From: SKPT01 sp040905445
GTDB lineage: Bacteria > Planctomycetota > Phycisphaerae > Phycisphaerales > Phycisphaeraceae
Length of the DNA stretch: 27,793 nucleotides
Assembly (NCBI GenBank): GCA_040905445.1
Contig: JBBDRN010000031.1
Location: forward strand, 1 to 27,793
Direction: 5' to 3'
The position numbers and the translations under genes were made by a program. Of the stretch, positions 15,240 through 23,759 are shown piece by piece. A model generated the notes under the pieces. That model was not told where the DNA came from. It saw only the letters and a list, made by a program, of their open reading frames with translations, and searched no databases. The stretch's first letter is position 1. Every line of letters begins with the position of its first letter.

Positions 15240-16217
15240 TCATGGCTGTTCTCGGCCCAGCCGATGGCCCTTGTTCTCGTGCGTCAACTGGAAGAGACGC
15301 TCAGCCAGTTGGACGATGTCGCGTGAGGCCTCCACCTCCGCCCGCCAGATGGAGGGGATGCCCTGCTGGCCGAGGTAGGTGCCCGCCAGTGCCCCGGCCA
15401 TGGCGCCGATGGTGTCGGCGTCGCCGCCCAGGCCCACGGCGTACAGAACCGTGTCGGCGAAGCTATGCGGTGAGCGGAGAAACGTGAACAGGGCAGTGGG
15501 CACCGACCGCATCGCCTCGATGCCCCGGCCCAGGCGGGTGACGACCTCGTCCGGCTCGGCATCGAGCGGGAGGGCGAGCAGATCGTCCAGCGCGTGGTTG
15601 AACGCCCTAGAGCGGACGTGCGGCCGGATCTCGGTGACCAACTTGGCCCGATCCGGGGGCCATTCGGACTGGTGCCGGGCCAGCAGCGCCACGGCGCAGG
15701 CCTGCACGACCGCGCCGTCGAGGCCCCATTGATGCGTGTGCGTGATGCAGGCCGAATTGCGCGCCAGGTCGGCGACGAGCTCGAGGTCGTCGGATGCGAG
15801 CAGGCCCACGGGGGCGACGCGCATGGCGGCGCCGTTGCCGTAGGAGCCCGCGCCACCGAACAGCGTTTGCCCGACCTCGTCCCATGCCGCGCCCTGTTCG
15901 AGGGCCGCGAAGATCTGCGGCGGCCCGGCACCGTAGCCGCGCCACGGTTCGTCCTGATACCGGCTGGCGAAGTGGCGGGCGAGATGGCAGCCGTCGAGGC
16001 CGCCGCAGGCGATCAGCGACTCGGTCAACCCGATGGTCATGTGCGTGTCGTCGGTCCACGTCATCTTACCCGGGTGCTGTAGGCGCCAAGTCAGCGTTTG
16101 TTGGCTGACGTGGGCGGCGCCTTCAAAGGGCGCGCCGAGTGCGTCGCCGATGGCGGTGCCCAGCAGCGCGCCGCGGAAGCGGTTCTTCAGCACGTTGGCG
16201 TCGACTGGACCGCTCAT
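15240..16217 (-). CDS. ADP-ribosylglycohydrolase family protein
   Basis: This predicted enzyme removes ADP-ribose from modified targets (DraG/ARH family). It is 325 aa from ATG 16217. The dinuclear metal site is visible: TDDT at 55-58 in KMTWTDDTHMTIGLTESL and GGDADTIGAM with D266 and D268. The N-terminus FRGALLGTAIGDALGAPFEG and the segment GAGSYGNGAAMRVAPVGLLA are also typical. An in-frame ATG exists at 16229, but ATG 16217 overlaps the stop of the upstream small gene as ATGA, the usual sign of translational coupling, and is preferred. The physiological substrate cannot be read from the sequence. Confidence 0.93.
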   Translation of the reverse strand: MSGPVDANVLKNRFRGALLGTAIGDALGAPFEGAAHVSQQTLTWRLQHPGKMTWTDDTHMTIGLTESLIACGGLDGCHLARHFASRYQDEPWRGYGAGPPQIFAALEQGAAWDEVGQTLFGGAGSYGNGAAMRVAPVGLLASDDLELVADLARNSACITHTHQWGLDGAVVQACAVALLARHQSEWPPDRAKLVTEIRPHVRSRAFNHALDDLLALPLDAEPDEVVTRLGRGIEAMRSVPTALFTFLRSPHSFADTVLYAVGLGGDADTIGAMAGALAGTYLGQQGIPSIWRAEVEASRDIVQLAERLFQLTHENKGHRLGREQP

Positions 16218-16438
16218 TGCGCTGTCCATTTCCCCAATTCGACCTCAAGCTGGACGACTTCACGTTCGAGCCGTTGCACTTCCCCGGCCTCGTCCGGCTG
16301 CTTCCGCGCCGTCGCCAGTTGCTGACGGCGGTTCTGGAGCTTCTCCTTGAGGAGCTGGATCCGCTTTTTCGTCCTCTTGTCCACCTGCTGCAGTTCCTTT
16401 TCCTGCCGGCATGCCTTCCTTCGACTTGGCCAGGACAT
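16214..16438 (-). CDS. Small coiled-coil protein (74 aa)
   Basis: The C-terminal 60 residues are a highly charged coiled coil (KELQQVDKRTKKRIQLLKEK, then LQNRRQQLATARKQPDEAGE and VQRLEREVVQLEVELGKW). I associate this type with small planctomycete proteins of unknown function, from memory only. The gene overlaps the ADP-ribosylglycohydrolase start by ATGA. The N-terminus looks disturbed: the frame used here gives MSWPSRRKACRQ, while the +1-shifted frame gives a more natural LAKSKEGMPAGK just before the coiled coil. A one-base frameshift near 16400 is therefore possible, and the gene may have lost its original start. Confidence 0.55.
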   Translation of the reverse strand: MSWPSRRKACRQEKELQQVDKRTKKRIQLLKEKLQNRRQQLATARKQPDEAGEVQRLEREVVQLEVELGKWTAQ

Positions 16439-16452
16439 TGTTCAACGGCGTC

Positions 16453-16592
16453 TCAGGCCGTCTCCCGCTGGGCCGCAAACGACGCGTGCAGTTCCTCGTC
16501 CATGAACAGCAGGCGGTTGCAGTTGGGGCACTGCACCAGCTCCGTGCCGACGAGAAGCTGACTGACGCGCTCGGGGCGCCGGTCACACAATG
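16453..16592 (-). pseudogene. C-terminal remnant of a C4-type zinc-ribbon protein
   Basis: On the minus strand RPERVSQLLVGTELVQCPNC is followed by NRLLFMDEELHASFAAQRET and a stop. This matches the end of C4-type zinc-ribbon, coiled-coil proteins, which finish with a G-x-x-L-V-x-C-P-x-C-x-R-x-L-F/Y motif. The first zinc knuckle, expected about 20 residues earlier as CxxC, is not intact (a lone Cys in PTLCDRR), and the long coiled-coil N-terminus is absent. It lies 15 nt upstream of the small coiled-coil gene in the same direction. Confidence 0.45.
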
Positions 16593-16599
16593 TTGGTGC

Positions 16600-17157
16600 G
16601 CAGCGCGGCGACACGACCACACACCGGCGCCCGCGCGGGGGGAGGCGTCGGCGACCGGCGGACACCGGCGTGGATCATGTCGGGACGGCTTGGGCAGGCA
16701 CGCGACGCAGCGCGGGCTCAGCAGCCGCCCGCCTCAGCTTACGGTTCCAGCCACCACGATCGTTGCCTAGGTCGGGCGCCATCGATCAACTCCCGTGAGT
16801 CGCTCGACGTGGGCGCTGCCAGCGATGGGTTTCGAGGGCATAGCCACCGTCGGACTATGTCGTGTGAGGAATATCTAGGGTACCGGTGCGGGGGGCATCC
16901 CGTCAACCAACAGGGCAGCGTGAGGGCATGACAAGCCGACAAGCTGATGAGTCGGAGGCTTGCGGCCCCCGAAGCTGTTGCCCGGGGCGAGGGCGATAGG
17001 TAAATTGGTGGATGAGGTTCGCACCTCGCTCCCGCCGTCGAACATCGACCTGCCCAACCCTTGGAACGGGCACCCCGGCTTGGAGTCACGCAGGTCGCGG
17101 TGCGGGCCTGGGGCGGCGCCGCGCCGGGCACGTGGGCGACCGGCGTCGGTGGGACCT
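16600..17157. other. Gene-poor stretch, nothing supported
   Basis: About 560 bp with only GC-driven open frames and no ribosome binding site, family motif, tRNA or strong hairpin that I can support. Base composition is similar to the neighbours. It may be decayed sequence upstream of the methyltransferase gene. Confidence 0.5.
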
Positions 17158-18702
17158 ATGACGACCAGACTGGCGTTCGGTGTTGAACCTTCCAACCGCC
17201 GATACCACCTGCGCCTGGCGCGATATCAGGGCGTCGTGGACGCGGTGCGCACGTTCCGCCAAGAGACGCGCGGCCAGGCTCTGTCGCTGCTGGACGTCGG
17301 CGCCGGACAGGGCAGGACGCTGCGCTATCTGAAGGCGGCGGGTCTGGATCGCGACATCGCGTTTCACGGCATCGACAACGCGCCCAAACGACAGCAGAAG
17401 CTGTTCGAGCCCGAACGATGGGACTACCGACTGGCGGACGTCGAGCACGGCCTGCCTTACGCCGACGCCAGCTTCGACATCGTGATCTGCGAACAAGTGC
17501 TCGAGCATCTGGACAAGCCGCAGTTGGTGCTGGAGCAGATCGCCCGCGTGCTCCGGCCGGGCGGCATGGCGATCCTGGGCGTGCCCAGCTTTCCGCCGGG
17601 CGTCGCGTCCGTCCGCGAGCACATCGTGCCGCGCGTTGACCGTCTGACCGGACATCGTCGCGACCACGCCCAGGTGTTCACCCGACGTTCCTTTGCCGAG
17701 ATGGTCCACCAGACACGTGAGCTGGCGATTCAGGATGTTCGTGCGTTCCGGTGCATGTCCGGCGGGCTCCTCGCACCGCTGGAGAACTTTCACTGGTGGT
17801 ACCGGTTCAACCGCCACGCCGCGACGCGGTTGGCCAGCTTCGCCACGGAGATCCAGGTCGTCGCACGCCGCGCGCCAGGTGGATCGGTCGCCCCGCAGGA
17901 TCGGCGGCGCCAGGGCGAGCGCCTGGAAGACGCGGCGGGCGCCGAACCGGCAAACGTCGGGCGCCAGCCCCGGGCGCGCATCAGCTTGAACTTCAGCCGC
18001 GGTCGCACCGACGGCGGCGCGCTTTCCGCGCCCGCCCGCCGGGTGCTGCTGAGCCTTCCGGCGGTGGTGGTTCTGATGGTTCTGTTGGCGTCGGCGCTGG
18101 GCGCGCGGGGCCCGTCGTGGTACGCCGATGAATCGGGTTTGCTCGAGCAAGCGAGCGTCTGGCTGTGGCTGGGGCTCGGCGGGGCCCTACTGGCGCTGCT
18201 GCGGCCGGTCACCTGGGGCGTCGCGGCGATGGCGGGCACCTGCCTCGTCGCCGCCGCGGTCGAAGGTGATTGGCACGAGTCGCTGACCGGCTACAGCCTG
18301 TGGGGCGTGGGCGCCTATCTCGCCAATGCCGACTATCCAATCGCGGAGCGCCTCGTGGCGGGGGGAGTGACCAAGCTCAGCCTGTTGTGCGCGGTGATCA
18401 CCGGCTGGACGATCTACGGTCACCTTCGCGAGCGGGGCGGCTGGCGCGCCGGCTGGACGCAGTTGCTGCTGATCTTCCTCGGTGTCGGTGTCGTGACGGA
18501 ACTGCTCGACCAATCCGCCGTCATCCTCGACCGGTCATTCGGCGTGGGCCTGCAGGTGACAGCGCGCGATCTCGTCCAGGCGTGCGAGGAAGGCCTGGAG
18601 CTGCTCCTGCCTCTCCTGCTGCTCGGCTCGGCCATCCTGTTCGCCCGCATCCGCAAAGACCCCGCGCCGCGGGACCCGGAGCAGGCGGCCGCGCGCCCGT
18701 GA
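17158..18702 (+). CDS. SAM-dependent methyltransferase fused to a multi-pass membrane domain (514 aa)
   Basis: Residues 1-230 are a class I methyltransferase. Motif I is LLDVGAGQG at 44-52, the acidic residue follows in FHGIDNAPKR, then FDIVICEQVLEHL near 107-118 and VLRPGGMAILGVPS near 131-144, a Methyltransf_11-like pattern. A linker rich in R, G and A (about 240-300) leads into five or six hydrophobic segments: VLLSLPAVVVLMVLLASALG, VWLWLGLGGALLALL, VAAMAGTCLVAAAVEGDWHE, LSLLCAVITGWTIYGHL, LLLIFLGVGVVTELL and LELLLPLLLLGSAILFARI. The membrane half resembles unannotated membrane proteins with a conserved D-W-H motif. ATG 17158 is chosen because the domain starts there. The substrate is unknown. 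The fusion is continuous, with no stop at the junction. Confidence 0.8.
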   Translation: MTTRLAFGVEPSNRRYHLRLARYQGVVDAVRTFRQETRGQALSLLDVGAGQGRTLRYLKAAGLDRDIAFHGIDNAPKRQQKLFEPERWDYRLADVEHGLPYADASFDIVICEQVLEHLDKPQLVLEQIARVLRPGGMAILGVPSFPPGVASVREHIVPRVDRLTGHRRDHAQVFTRRSFAEMVHQTRELAIQDVRAFRCMSGGLLAPLENFHWWYRFNRHAATRLASFATEIQVVARRAPGGSVAPQDRRRQGERLEDAAGAEPANVGRQPRARISLNFSRGRTDGGALSAPARRVLLSLPAVVVLMVLLASALGARGPSWYADESGLLEQASVWLWLGLGGALLALLRPVTWGVAAMAGTCLVAAAVEGDWHESLTGYSLWGVGAYLANADYPIAERLVAGGVTKLSLLCAVITGWTIYGHLRERGGWRAGWTQLLLIFLGVGVVTELLDQSAVILDRSFGVGLQVTARDLVQACEEGLELLLPLLLLGSAILFARIRKDPAPRDPEQAAARP

Positions 18703-18720
18703 CGCGACGCCACCCGGTGC

Positions 18721-18894
18721 TACAATGCTCCCATGCGTGCAGCGACTCCCGCCGACCTTGCCTCGGAAGCCTTGCGCCTGGTTTGTGGCTGCACGCCACC
18801 CGGATCTCCCCCGCCGGCCCCGCGCCAGCGTTCCCCCCGCGCCAACCCGAATCAACCGAATCCCTCGCCGGTCGCCCCCGCCACCCGGTGACGC
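18721..18894 (+). promoter_or_regulatory. -10-like TACAAT with a possible leaderless 53-codon ORF
   Basis: TACAAT at 18721-18726 is followed 6 nt later by ATG 18733, the same layout as at cas3. The ORF 18733-18894 encodes 53 aa (MRAATPADLASEALRLVCGC, then a Pro/Arg-rich stretch) with no recognisable domain. It may be a short leader ORF, or the promoter may simply have belonged to the prfC gene whose head follows at 18946. Confidence 0.3.
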
Positions 18895-18945
18895 TGCGGG
18901 TTCTGCGTTCAGCCTCGCCCGACCGCTGGTGAGCCCTTGAGCCCT

Positions 18946-19005
18946 ATGAAGATCACCGACGAAATCAACCGTCGGCGAACGTTCGCGATCATTTCGCACC
19001 CGGAC
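18946..19005 (+). pseudogene. prfC: prfC (release factor 3) N-terminal remnant, about 20 codons
   Basis: The frame from ATG 18946 reads MKITDEINRRRTFAIISHPD, which matches the start of peptide chain release factor 3, where the P-loop (AGKTTLTEK) should follow. Instead the sequence switches at about 19003-19005 to groEL and loses the frame. Only the first 20 residues survive. Confidence 0.75.
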
Positions 19006-19409
19006 GGGCCGCGGTGGCCGAGGGCATCCTGCCCGGTGGAGGCGTGGCCGTGCTGCGAGCGAGGTGCGTGCTCGAGCGGACGCGGCAGCAGTGCAGCGGG
19101 GACGAGCGCCTCGGCGTTGACGTCGTCTACCGGGCTGTCGCGGCACCGCTGGCTCACATCGCCGAGAATGCGGGCGTCGACGGTTCGGTCGCCATCAACA
19201 CCGTCCTCAAGAGCAAAGAAGACGCGTACGGCTTCAACGCCCAGACCGGTGAGTATGGCGACATGCTCGAGATGGGGGTGCTCGTGCCAGCGAAGGTCGA
19301 GCGCGTGGCCCTGGAGCAGGCGGCGAGCATCGCCAGCGTGCTGCTGACCACCGACGCCATCGTCGGCGAGGTTCAGGATGGCGACGCGGGTACGAGGGGC
19401 GGATCGTGA
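19005..19409 (+). pseudogene. groEL: groEL (chaperonin 60) C-terminal remnant, about 130 codons
   Basis: From about 19005 the sequence reads RAAVAEGILPGGGVAVLRA. Later come VVYRAVAAPLAHIAENAGVD, NTVLKSKEDAYGFNAQTGEY and LEQAASIASVLLTTDAIVGE, which are the conserved last quarter of GroEL. The equatorial N-terminus and apical domain are missing, and the usual D/E-K or Gly-Met tail is replaced by VQDGDAGTRGGS. A GTG at 19014 is the only nearby start and no ribosome binding site precedes it. The stop overlaps an in-frame GTG of the next gene. Confidence 0.85.
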
Positions 19410-19432
19410 CGTCCAAAACAAGGAGATCCCGC

Positions 19433-20356
19433 TTGGAAGCAGACATCATCGGCCTCGGCACGATCGTCGTGGACCACCTCGTGATGCTGCCGGGCTACCC
19501 CGAGATCGACACCAAGACGGACGTGGTCGAGGATCGCTTTCAGGTCGGCGGCCCGGTGCCCACGGCCCTGGTGCTGTTGCAGCGCTTTGGCTGGCGGTGC
19601 TCGTTCATCGGGAGCTGGGCGGACGACCCCTACGGCCACATGATCGAGATGGACCTGAAGCAGGAGGACGTCTGCTTCGACTACTCCGTCTGGCGCCAGG
19701 CCGGGCGCACGGGCTTCGCGCATGTCTGGGTGGACGAGACCACCGGCTCGCGTACGATCGCCTGCTACCGCCCTGCCGAGGCGATCGCACCCGAAGAGGT
19801 TGAGGAGCGGGCGCTAGCCGGCGTCAAGGCGCTGCACCTTGACGGTTGGGCGGGTGAGGCGGCGCTCAAGGCCGCCCACATCGTCCGCCAGAACGGCGGC
19901 ACCGTCTTCCTCGACACCGGCTCACCGAAGCCCGGCATGGACGAACTGATCCGCAACGTGGACGCGGTCAACTGTCCGCGCCGCTTCCTGACGCAGTTCC
20001 TGGAGGCCGACGATCTGCACGCGGGCGTGGCCGAGCTGCTGGCCATGGGGCCGCGGATCGTCACGGTCACCGACGGCGCCTGCGGCGCGGCGATCGCAAC
20101 GCGTGAGGGTGTGGTCCAACGGCCGGCGCACGTCATCGACGCGGCGGATACCACCGGCGCCGACGACGTCTTCTGTGGAGGTTTAATCCACGGCGTGCTG
20201 AAGGGTTGGCCGGCCGCAGACATTCTCGACTTCGCCACCGCGGCGGCCGGGATCAAATGCAAGAACGTGGGCAACCGGGCTGCGTTGCCCACGCTGGGCG
20301 AGCTGTCCGAAGCGACCGGTGAGTGGGAGCCGTCGTCAGCGGGTGTCTCAACCTGA
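19433..20356 (+). CDS. PfkB-family carbohydrate kinase
   Basis: This predicted ATP-dependent sugar or nucleoside kinase (ribokinase family) is 307 aa from a TTG start. TTG 19433 is chosen over GTG 19406 because AAGGAGAT at 19420-19427 stands 5 nt before it. Family features are the N-terminal IIGLGTIVVDHLVMLPGYPE, the glycine motif QVGGPVPTALVLLQRFG with SFIGSWADDPYG, and the C-terminal catalytic motif DTTGADDVFCGGLIHGVLKG at 239-258. The usual anion-hole motif is GAGD; here it is GADD, with D244 replacing a Gly and the catalytic base D245 kept. Substrate cannot be inferred. The remnant groEL lies immediately upstream. Confidence 0.88.
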   Translation: MEADIIGLGTIVVDHLVMLPGYPEIDTKTDVVEDRFQVGGPVPTALVLLQRFGWRCSFIGSWADDPYGHMIEMDLKQEDVCFDYSVWRQAGRTGFAHVWVDETTGSRTIACYRPAEAIAPEEVEERALAGVKALHLDGWAGEAALKAAHIVRQNGGTVFLDTGSPKPGMDELIRNVDAVNCPRRFLTQFLEADDLHAGVAELLAMGPRIVTVTDGACGAAIATREGVVQRPAHVIDAADTTGADDVFCGGLIHGVLKGWPAADILDFATAAAGIKCKNVGNRAALPTLGELSEATGEWEPSSAGVST

Positions 20357-20507
20357 CGTAAACCCGCCTGCCACTTGTCTGCGGGCCACTGGAACATGGC
20401 GTCGGTGTCCGTCCCGCCGAGCAGCAGCATCGGCTGACCGCGGAGCTGTCAGTAGCGCGCATTCGCCGCGCAGGGTTCGAGCCGATGCCCGCTTCCCGTG
20501 GAACCGC

Positions 20508-21332
20508 TCATCGAACGGCCTCGTCCGCCGCGGGCAGCGTCGCCGCCGCCGACGCCGGGCTGGGCGTGCAGATCCCCGCACGCTCGGGCGCGTCGAAACC
20601 CGGCCAGTAGACGTCGCGGAAGAACATCTGGTGCTCGGGCGACAGGGCTTCGATAACCGGGGGGTCGAAGCTCGTGGGCTTGTTGTGACGCACCTGGATG
20701 TGGTTGTAGAGCGAAAAGATCGCCATGCGCGGGTGGTCCATCGCCCACGGCACCGTCGAGTGTCGCGTCGCCTCGGAGAAGACCACCAGCGAGCCGGGCG
20801 GGCAGGCATAGGTGCGCCAGGCGCCCAGGTCGCGCTCCAGTTCGGTCTCGGGAAAGCGGTCGACCTCCTCGCTGAACGGCAGGTTGGCCTTGTGCGAGCC
20901 GGGCATGAACGCGGTGCCGCCCTGCCACATGCCGACCTCGTTGAGCTCCCAGACGACGCGGCACATGCCGGCGTAGATGCCGCCGTTGTGGAAGTTGTAG
21001 GCGTAGTTCGGGTGCAGCGTGCGTCCGCCGGCATGGGGGCTCCAGCCGCCCTGGCCGCGCGTGCGGTGAAAGTAATCGCACTTCTCCAGCCGGATCTTGT
21101 CGCGCTTGGCGATGACCTTCGTCAGCAGGTCCATGACCAGCGGATGGTCGATGAGCTTGGCTGCGGCCCCGCCGGGCAGCGTGCGCTGCTCGCGCGGCAG
21201 CGACTCGGGGTCGTTGCGCTGTGTCTCGAGGAAATCCTTGATCTCGCTGATTTCGTTGCTGCCCAGCACGGCCGGGAAGATGTGGTAGCCGCGCAGGTCA
21301 AACATGAACAGATCGTGGTCGCTCACGCTCAT
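20508..21332 (-). CDS. Phytanoyl-CoA dioxygenase (PhyH) family protein
   Basis: This is a predicted Fe(II)/2-oxoglutarate oxygenase of 274 aa. Visible motifs are LRGYHIFPAVLGSNEISEIK at the N-terminus, WSPHAGGRTLHPNYAYNFHN near 97-116, YAGMCRVVWELNEV, GGTAFMPGSHKANL with H147, and the distal SLVVFSEATRHSTVPW with H190 followed by an Arg at 201. The expected HxD iron motif is not obvious; H100 is followed by A-G, so the ligand set may be atypical or the enzyme altered. ATG 21332 has GGAGGAG 7 nt upstream, an excellent site. The C-terminal tail (SPASAAATLPAADEAVR) is low complexity. The substrate is unknown. Confidence 0.85.
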   Translation of the reverse strand: MSVSDHDLFMFDLRGYHIFPAVLGSNEISEIKDFLETQRNDPESLPREQRTLPGGAAAKLIDHPLVMDLLTKVIAKRDKIRLEKCDYFHRTRGQGGWSPHAGGRTLHPNYAYNFHNGGIYAGMCRVVWELNEVGMWQGGTAFMPGSHKANLPFSEEVDRFPETELERDLGAWRTYACPPGSLVVFSEATRHSTVPWAMDHPRMAIFSLYNHIQVRHNKPTSFDPPVIEALSPEHQMFFRDVYWPGFDAPERAGICTPSPASAAATLPAADEAVR

Positions 21333-21481
21333 CGGATCACTCCTCCATATTCGTCGGTTGCTCCGCGTCCCTGAGCGACGCGCCCGGGCAGCGAGGCCAG
21401 TCTAGCCGCGGTCGCCGCGATCGTACAAACGGCTCGCCAAGCAGTTCCCTCGCGGGCCAGCGGCCGTTGAAATCCGCCGCC

Positions 21482-21500
21482 GGCACCCTATCATGGTGCC
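21482..21500 (+). promoter_or_regulatory. -10-like TATCAT inside an inverted repeat, upstream of the HelD-like gene
   Basis: GGCACC (21482-21487) and GGTGCC (21495-21500) flank TATCAT (21489-21494). A regulator bound to the inverted repeat would cover the -10 hexamer. It lies about 140 bp before the helicase start. No -35 was identified. Confidence 0.3.
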
Positions 21501-21638
21501 CTTGGAACGTCCTCGGTGCCCCCGTCCGACGAACCTCATCACACCTGAACCGACGACCACGGCGGCCCGCGCCCCGGAGCCGTCGTCCTGCCCCTGTCGG
21601 CCGGCCGCAGGCGCGTCCGCCCGCGAGACGATGAACCC

Positions 21639-23759
21639 ATGAACGACCGATGCCTCAACGAAACGGAAGCCGAGGAGCGCGAGCACCTGGCGCGCGTGAT
21701 CGGCCGGGTGAGCGCCGAGCTTTCCGCCTACAACGCGAAGGTCGCCTCCCGCCACGGCGAGGCCCGCGACCTGGTGCTCGACCTTCAGGAAAACAAGGCG
21801 GAGATGGACCACGCCGAGAAGGCATCCATGCGCCAGTCCGTGAACCTCGCCACGCGCGTCACCGAGCATGGCGTCGCGCAGCAGGCCCGCCTGGCGCGGC
21901 TGGTGGACAACCCCTACTTCGGCCGGCTCGACATCAGCCACAACGGCGACGGCGACCTTCAGCCGATCTACATCGGCATCCACTCCTTCCATGACGCCGA
22001 GGCCGAGGCGCAGCTCGTCCACGACTGGCGCGCCCCCGTCGCCAGCATGTTCTACGAATTCGAGCTGGGCGAGGCGCATTACGACGCCCCGTCGGGTCGC
22101 GTGCCGTGTGACATCCGGCGGAAGCGCCAGTATCGCATCGAGAACAGAGAGCTCGTGTTCATGCTGGACACCGCGCTGAACATCCAGGATGACCTCCTTC
22201 AGGAAGAGCTCAGCCGGGCGTCGGATGAGAAGATGCGTAACATCGTCGCGACGATCCAGCGCGACCAGAACGCGATCATCCGCAACGATGACGCGCACAC
22301 GCTGATCATCCAGGGGGCCGCCGGCTCGGGCAAGACGTCGATCGCGCTGCACCGCATCGCGTTCCTGCTCTACAAGCACAAGGACACGATCCGCTCCGAA
22401 GACATCCTGATCATCTCGCCCAACCGCGTGTTCGCCCACTACATCTCGCAGGTGCTGCCGGAGCTCGGCGAGGAGATGATTCAGGAAACGACGATGGAGG
22501 AGATCGCGGGGAGCATCCTCGGCCAGCAGGTGAAGTTCCAGAGTTTCGCCGAGCAGGTGATGACGCTGCTCGACGGACGGGACAAGGGCTACGCCGAGCG
22601 CGTCCGCTTCAAGGCCAGCGCCGAGTTCCTCAAGCAGCTCGACGCCTATGTCGAGCACGTCCGCCGCACGAATCTCACGCCAGCCGACCTGCACGTCGGC
22701 TGGCACACGTTCAGCGCCGACTGGGTCGCGGAAAAGTTCCGCCCCTACCGCCAGCAGCCGATCAACGACCAGCTCACACACGTGGCCGAGGACATGGTCA
22801 GACACATCGAGCACGGGTATCAGAAGCGGATCGTCGGCCAGGAACGGGCCAAGCTGCGCGCGGACCTGAAGCGCATGTTCACGCACACCACGCTCAAGGC
22901 GATCTACAAAGACTTCTACGCCTGGCTTGGCGAGCCGAAGATGTTCAAGCAGCTCAAGGGCGGGGTGTACGAGTACGCCGACGTGTTCCCGCCGATCTAC
23001 CTGCGCAAGCTGGTGGACCGGGCGCTGGCGCCGCACCGGATCAAGCACGTCGTCATCGACGAGATGCAGGACTACACGCCGGTGCAGTACCAGGTGATCT
23101 CCAGCCTGTTTCCGTGCAAAAAGACGATCCTGGGCGATCACAACCAATCCGTCAGCCCGGCGAGCGCATCGTCGGCCGAGGCGATCCGCGACACGCTGCA
23201 CCAGGCCCAGTGCATGTACATGCACAAGAGCTACCGCTCGAGCTTGGAGATCACGCAGCTGGCCCAGAGCATTCACCACAACCCGAACCTCGAACCGATC
23301 GAACGCCACGGCGACAAGCCGGCTGTCATCGCCTGCGATAACACGGAGCAGGAGCTGGATCAGATCCGCGCCGCCATTGAAGACTTCCGCGCTTCACAGC
23401 ACAACGCGCTCGGCATCATCTGCAGGACGCAGCAGCAGGCGGACTGGCTGCACGAAGCGCTGCGAGCCGAGGACGGACCGATCCACCTGCTCGATGCCCG
23501 CAGCACGAGCTTCAGCACGGGCGTCATGATCGCCACCGCCTATCTCGCCAAGGGCTTGGAGTTCGACGAGGTGGTCGTGCCGTTCGTCAGCGACAGCGAG
23601 TACAACGCCGACATCGACCGCCACATGCTCTACGTCGCCTGCACACGCGCCATGCACCGGCTCATGCTGACGCACACGGGGGCGCCGTCCAGATTCTTCA
23701 AGTCGGCCCTCGGGCAGTCGTTGGTGAGAATGCAGCCGTCTGCGTCACAACTGGCGTAA
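21639..23759 (+). CDS. helD: HelD-like UvrD/Rep-family ATPase (RNA polymerase recycling helicase)
   Basis: HelD proteins are SF1-like ATPases that pull stalled RNA polymerase off DNA. This 706-aa protein has the family layout. A charged N-terminal coiled coil (residues 8-60, EAEEREHLARVIGRVSAELS) is followed by the HelD-typical YFGRLDISHNGDGDLQPIYI and VHDWRAPVASMFYEFELGE. Walker A QGAAGSGKTSIALHR has G226-T233; Walker B VVIDEMQDYTPVQYQ has D474-E475. Then come GDHNQSVSP, YRSSLEIT, AKGLEFDEVVVPFV and the motif VI region MLYVACTRAMHRLMLTHTG. It resembles HelD more than UvrD because of the WRAP motif and the N-terminal coil. ATG 21639 is the first Met; the ribosome binding site is weak. Confidence 0.88.
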   Translation: MNDRCLNETEAEEREHLARVIGRVSAELSAYNAKVASRHGEARDLVLDLQENKAEMDHAEKASMRQSVNLATRVTEHGVAQQARLARLVDNPYFGRLDISHNGDGDLQPIYIGIHSFHDAEAEAQLVHDWRAPVASMFYEFELGEAHYDAPSGRVPCDIRRKRQYRIENRELVFMLDTALNIQDDLLQEELSRASDEKMRNIVATIQRDQNAIIRNDDAHTLIIQGAAGSGKTSIALHRIAFLLYKHKDTIRSEDILIISPNRVFAHYISQVLPELGEEMIQETTMEEIAGSILGQQVKFQSFAEQVMTLLDGRDKGYAERVRFKASAEFLKQLDAYVEHVRRTNLTPADLHVGWHTFSADWVAEKFRPYRQQPINDQLTHVAEDMVRHIEHGYQKRIVGQERAKLRADLKRMFTHTTLKAIYKDFYAWLGEPKMFKQLKGGVYEYADVFPPIYLRKLVDRALAPHRIKHVVIDEMQDYTPVQYQVISSLFPCKKTILGDHNQSVSPASASSAEAIRDTLHQAQCMYMHKSYRSSLEITQLAQSIHHNPNLEPIERHGDKPAVIACDNTEQELDQIRAAIEDFRASQHNALGIICRTQQQADWLHEALRAEDGPIHLLDARSTSFSTGVMIATAYLAKGLEFDEVVVPFVSDSEYNADIDRHMLYVACTRAMHRLMLTHTGAPSRFFKSALGQSLVRMQPSASQLA

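Noticed and set aside
21402..23309. A 635-codon minus-strand frame opposite the HelD-like gene
   Set aside because: It is an antisense shadow of a clear helicase gene in GC-rich DNA and has no family motifs.
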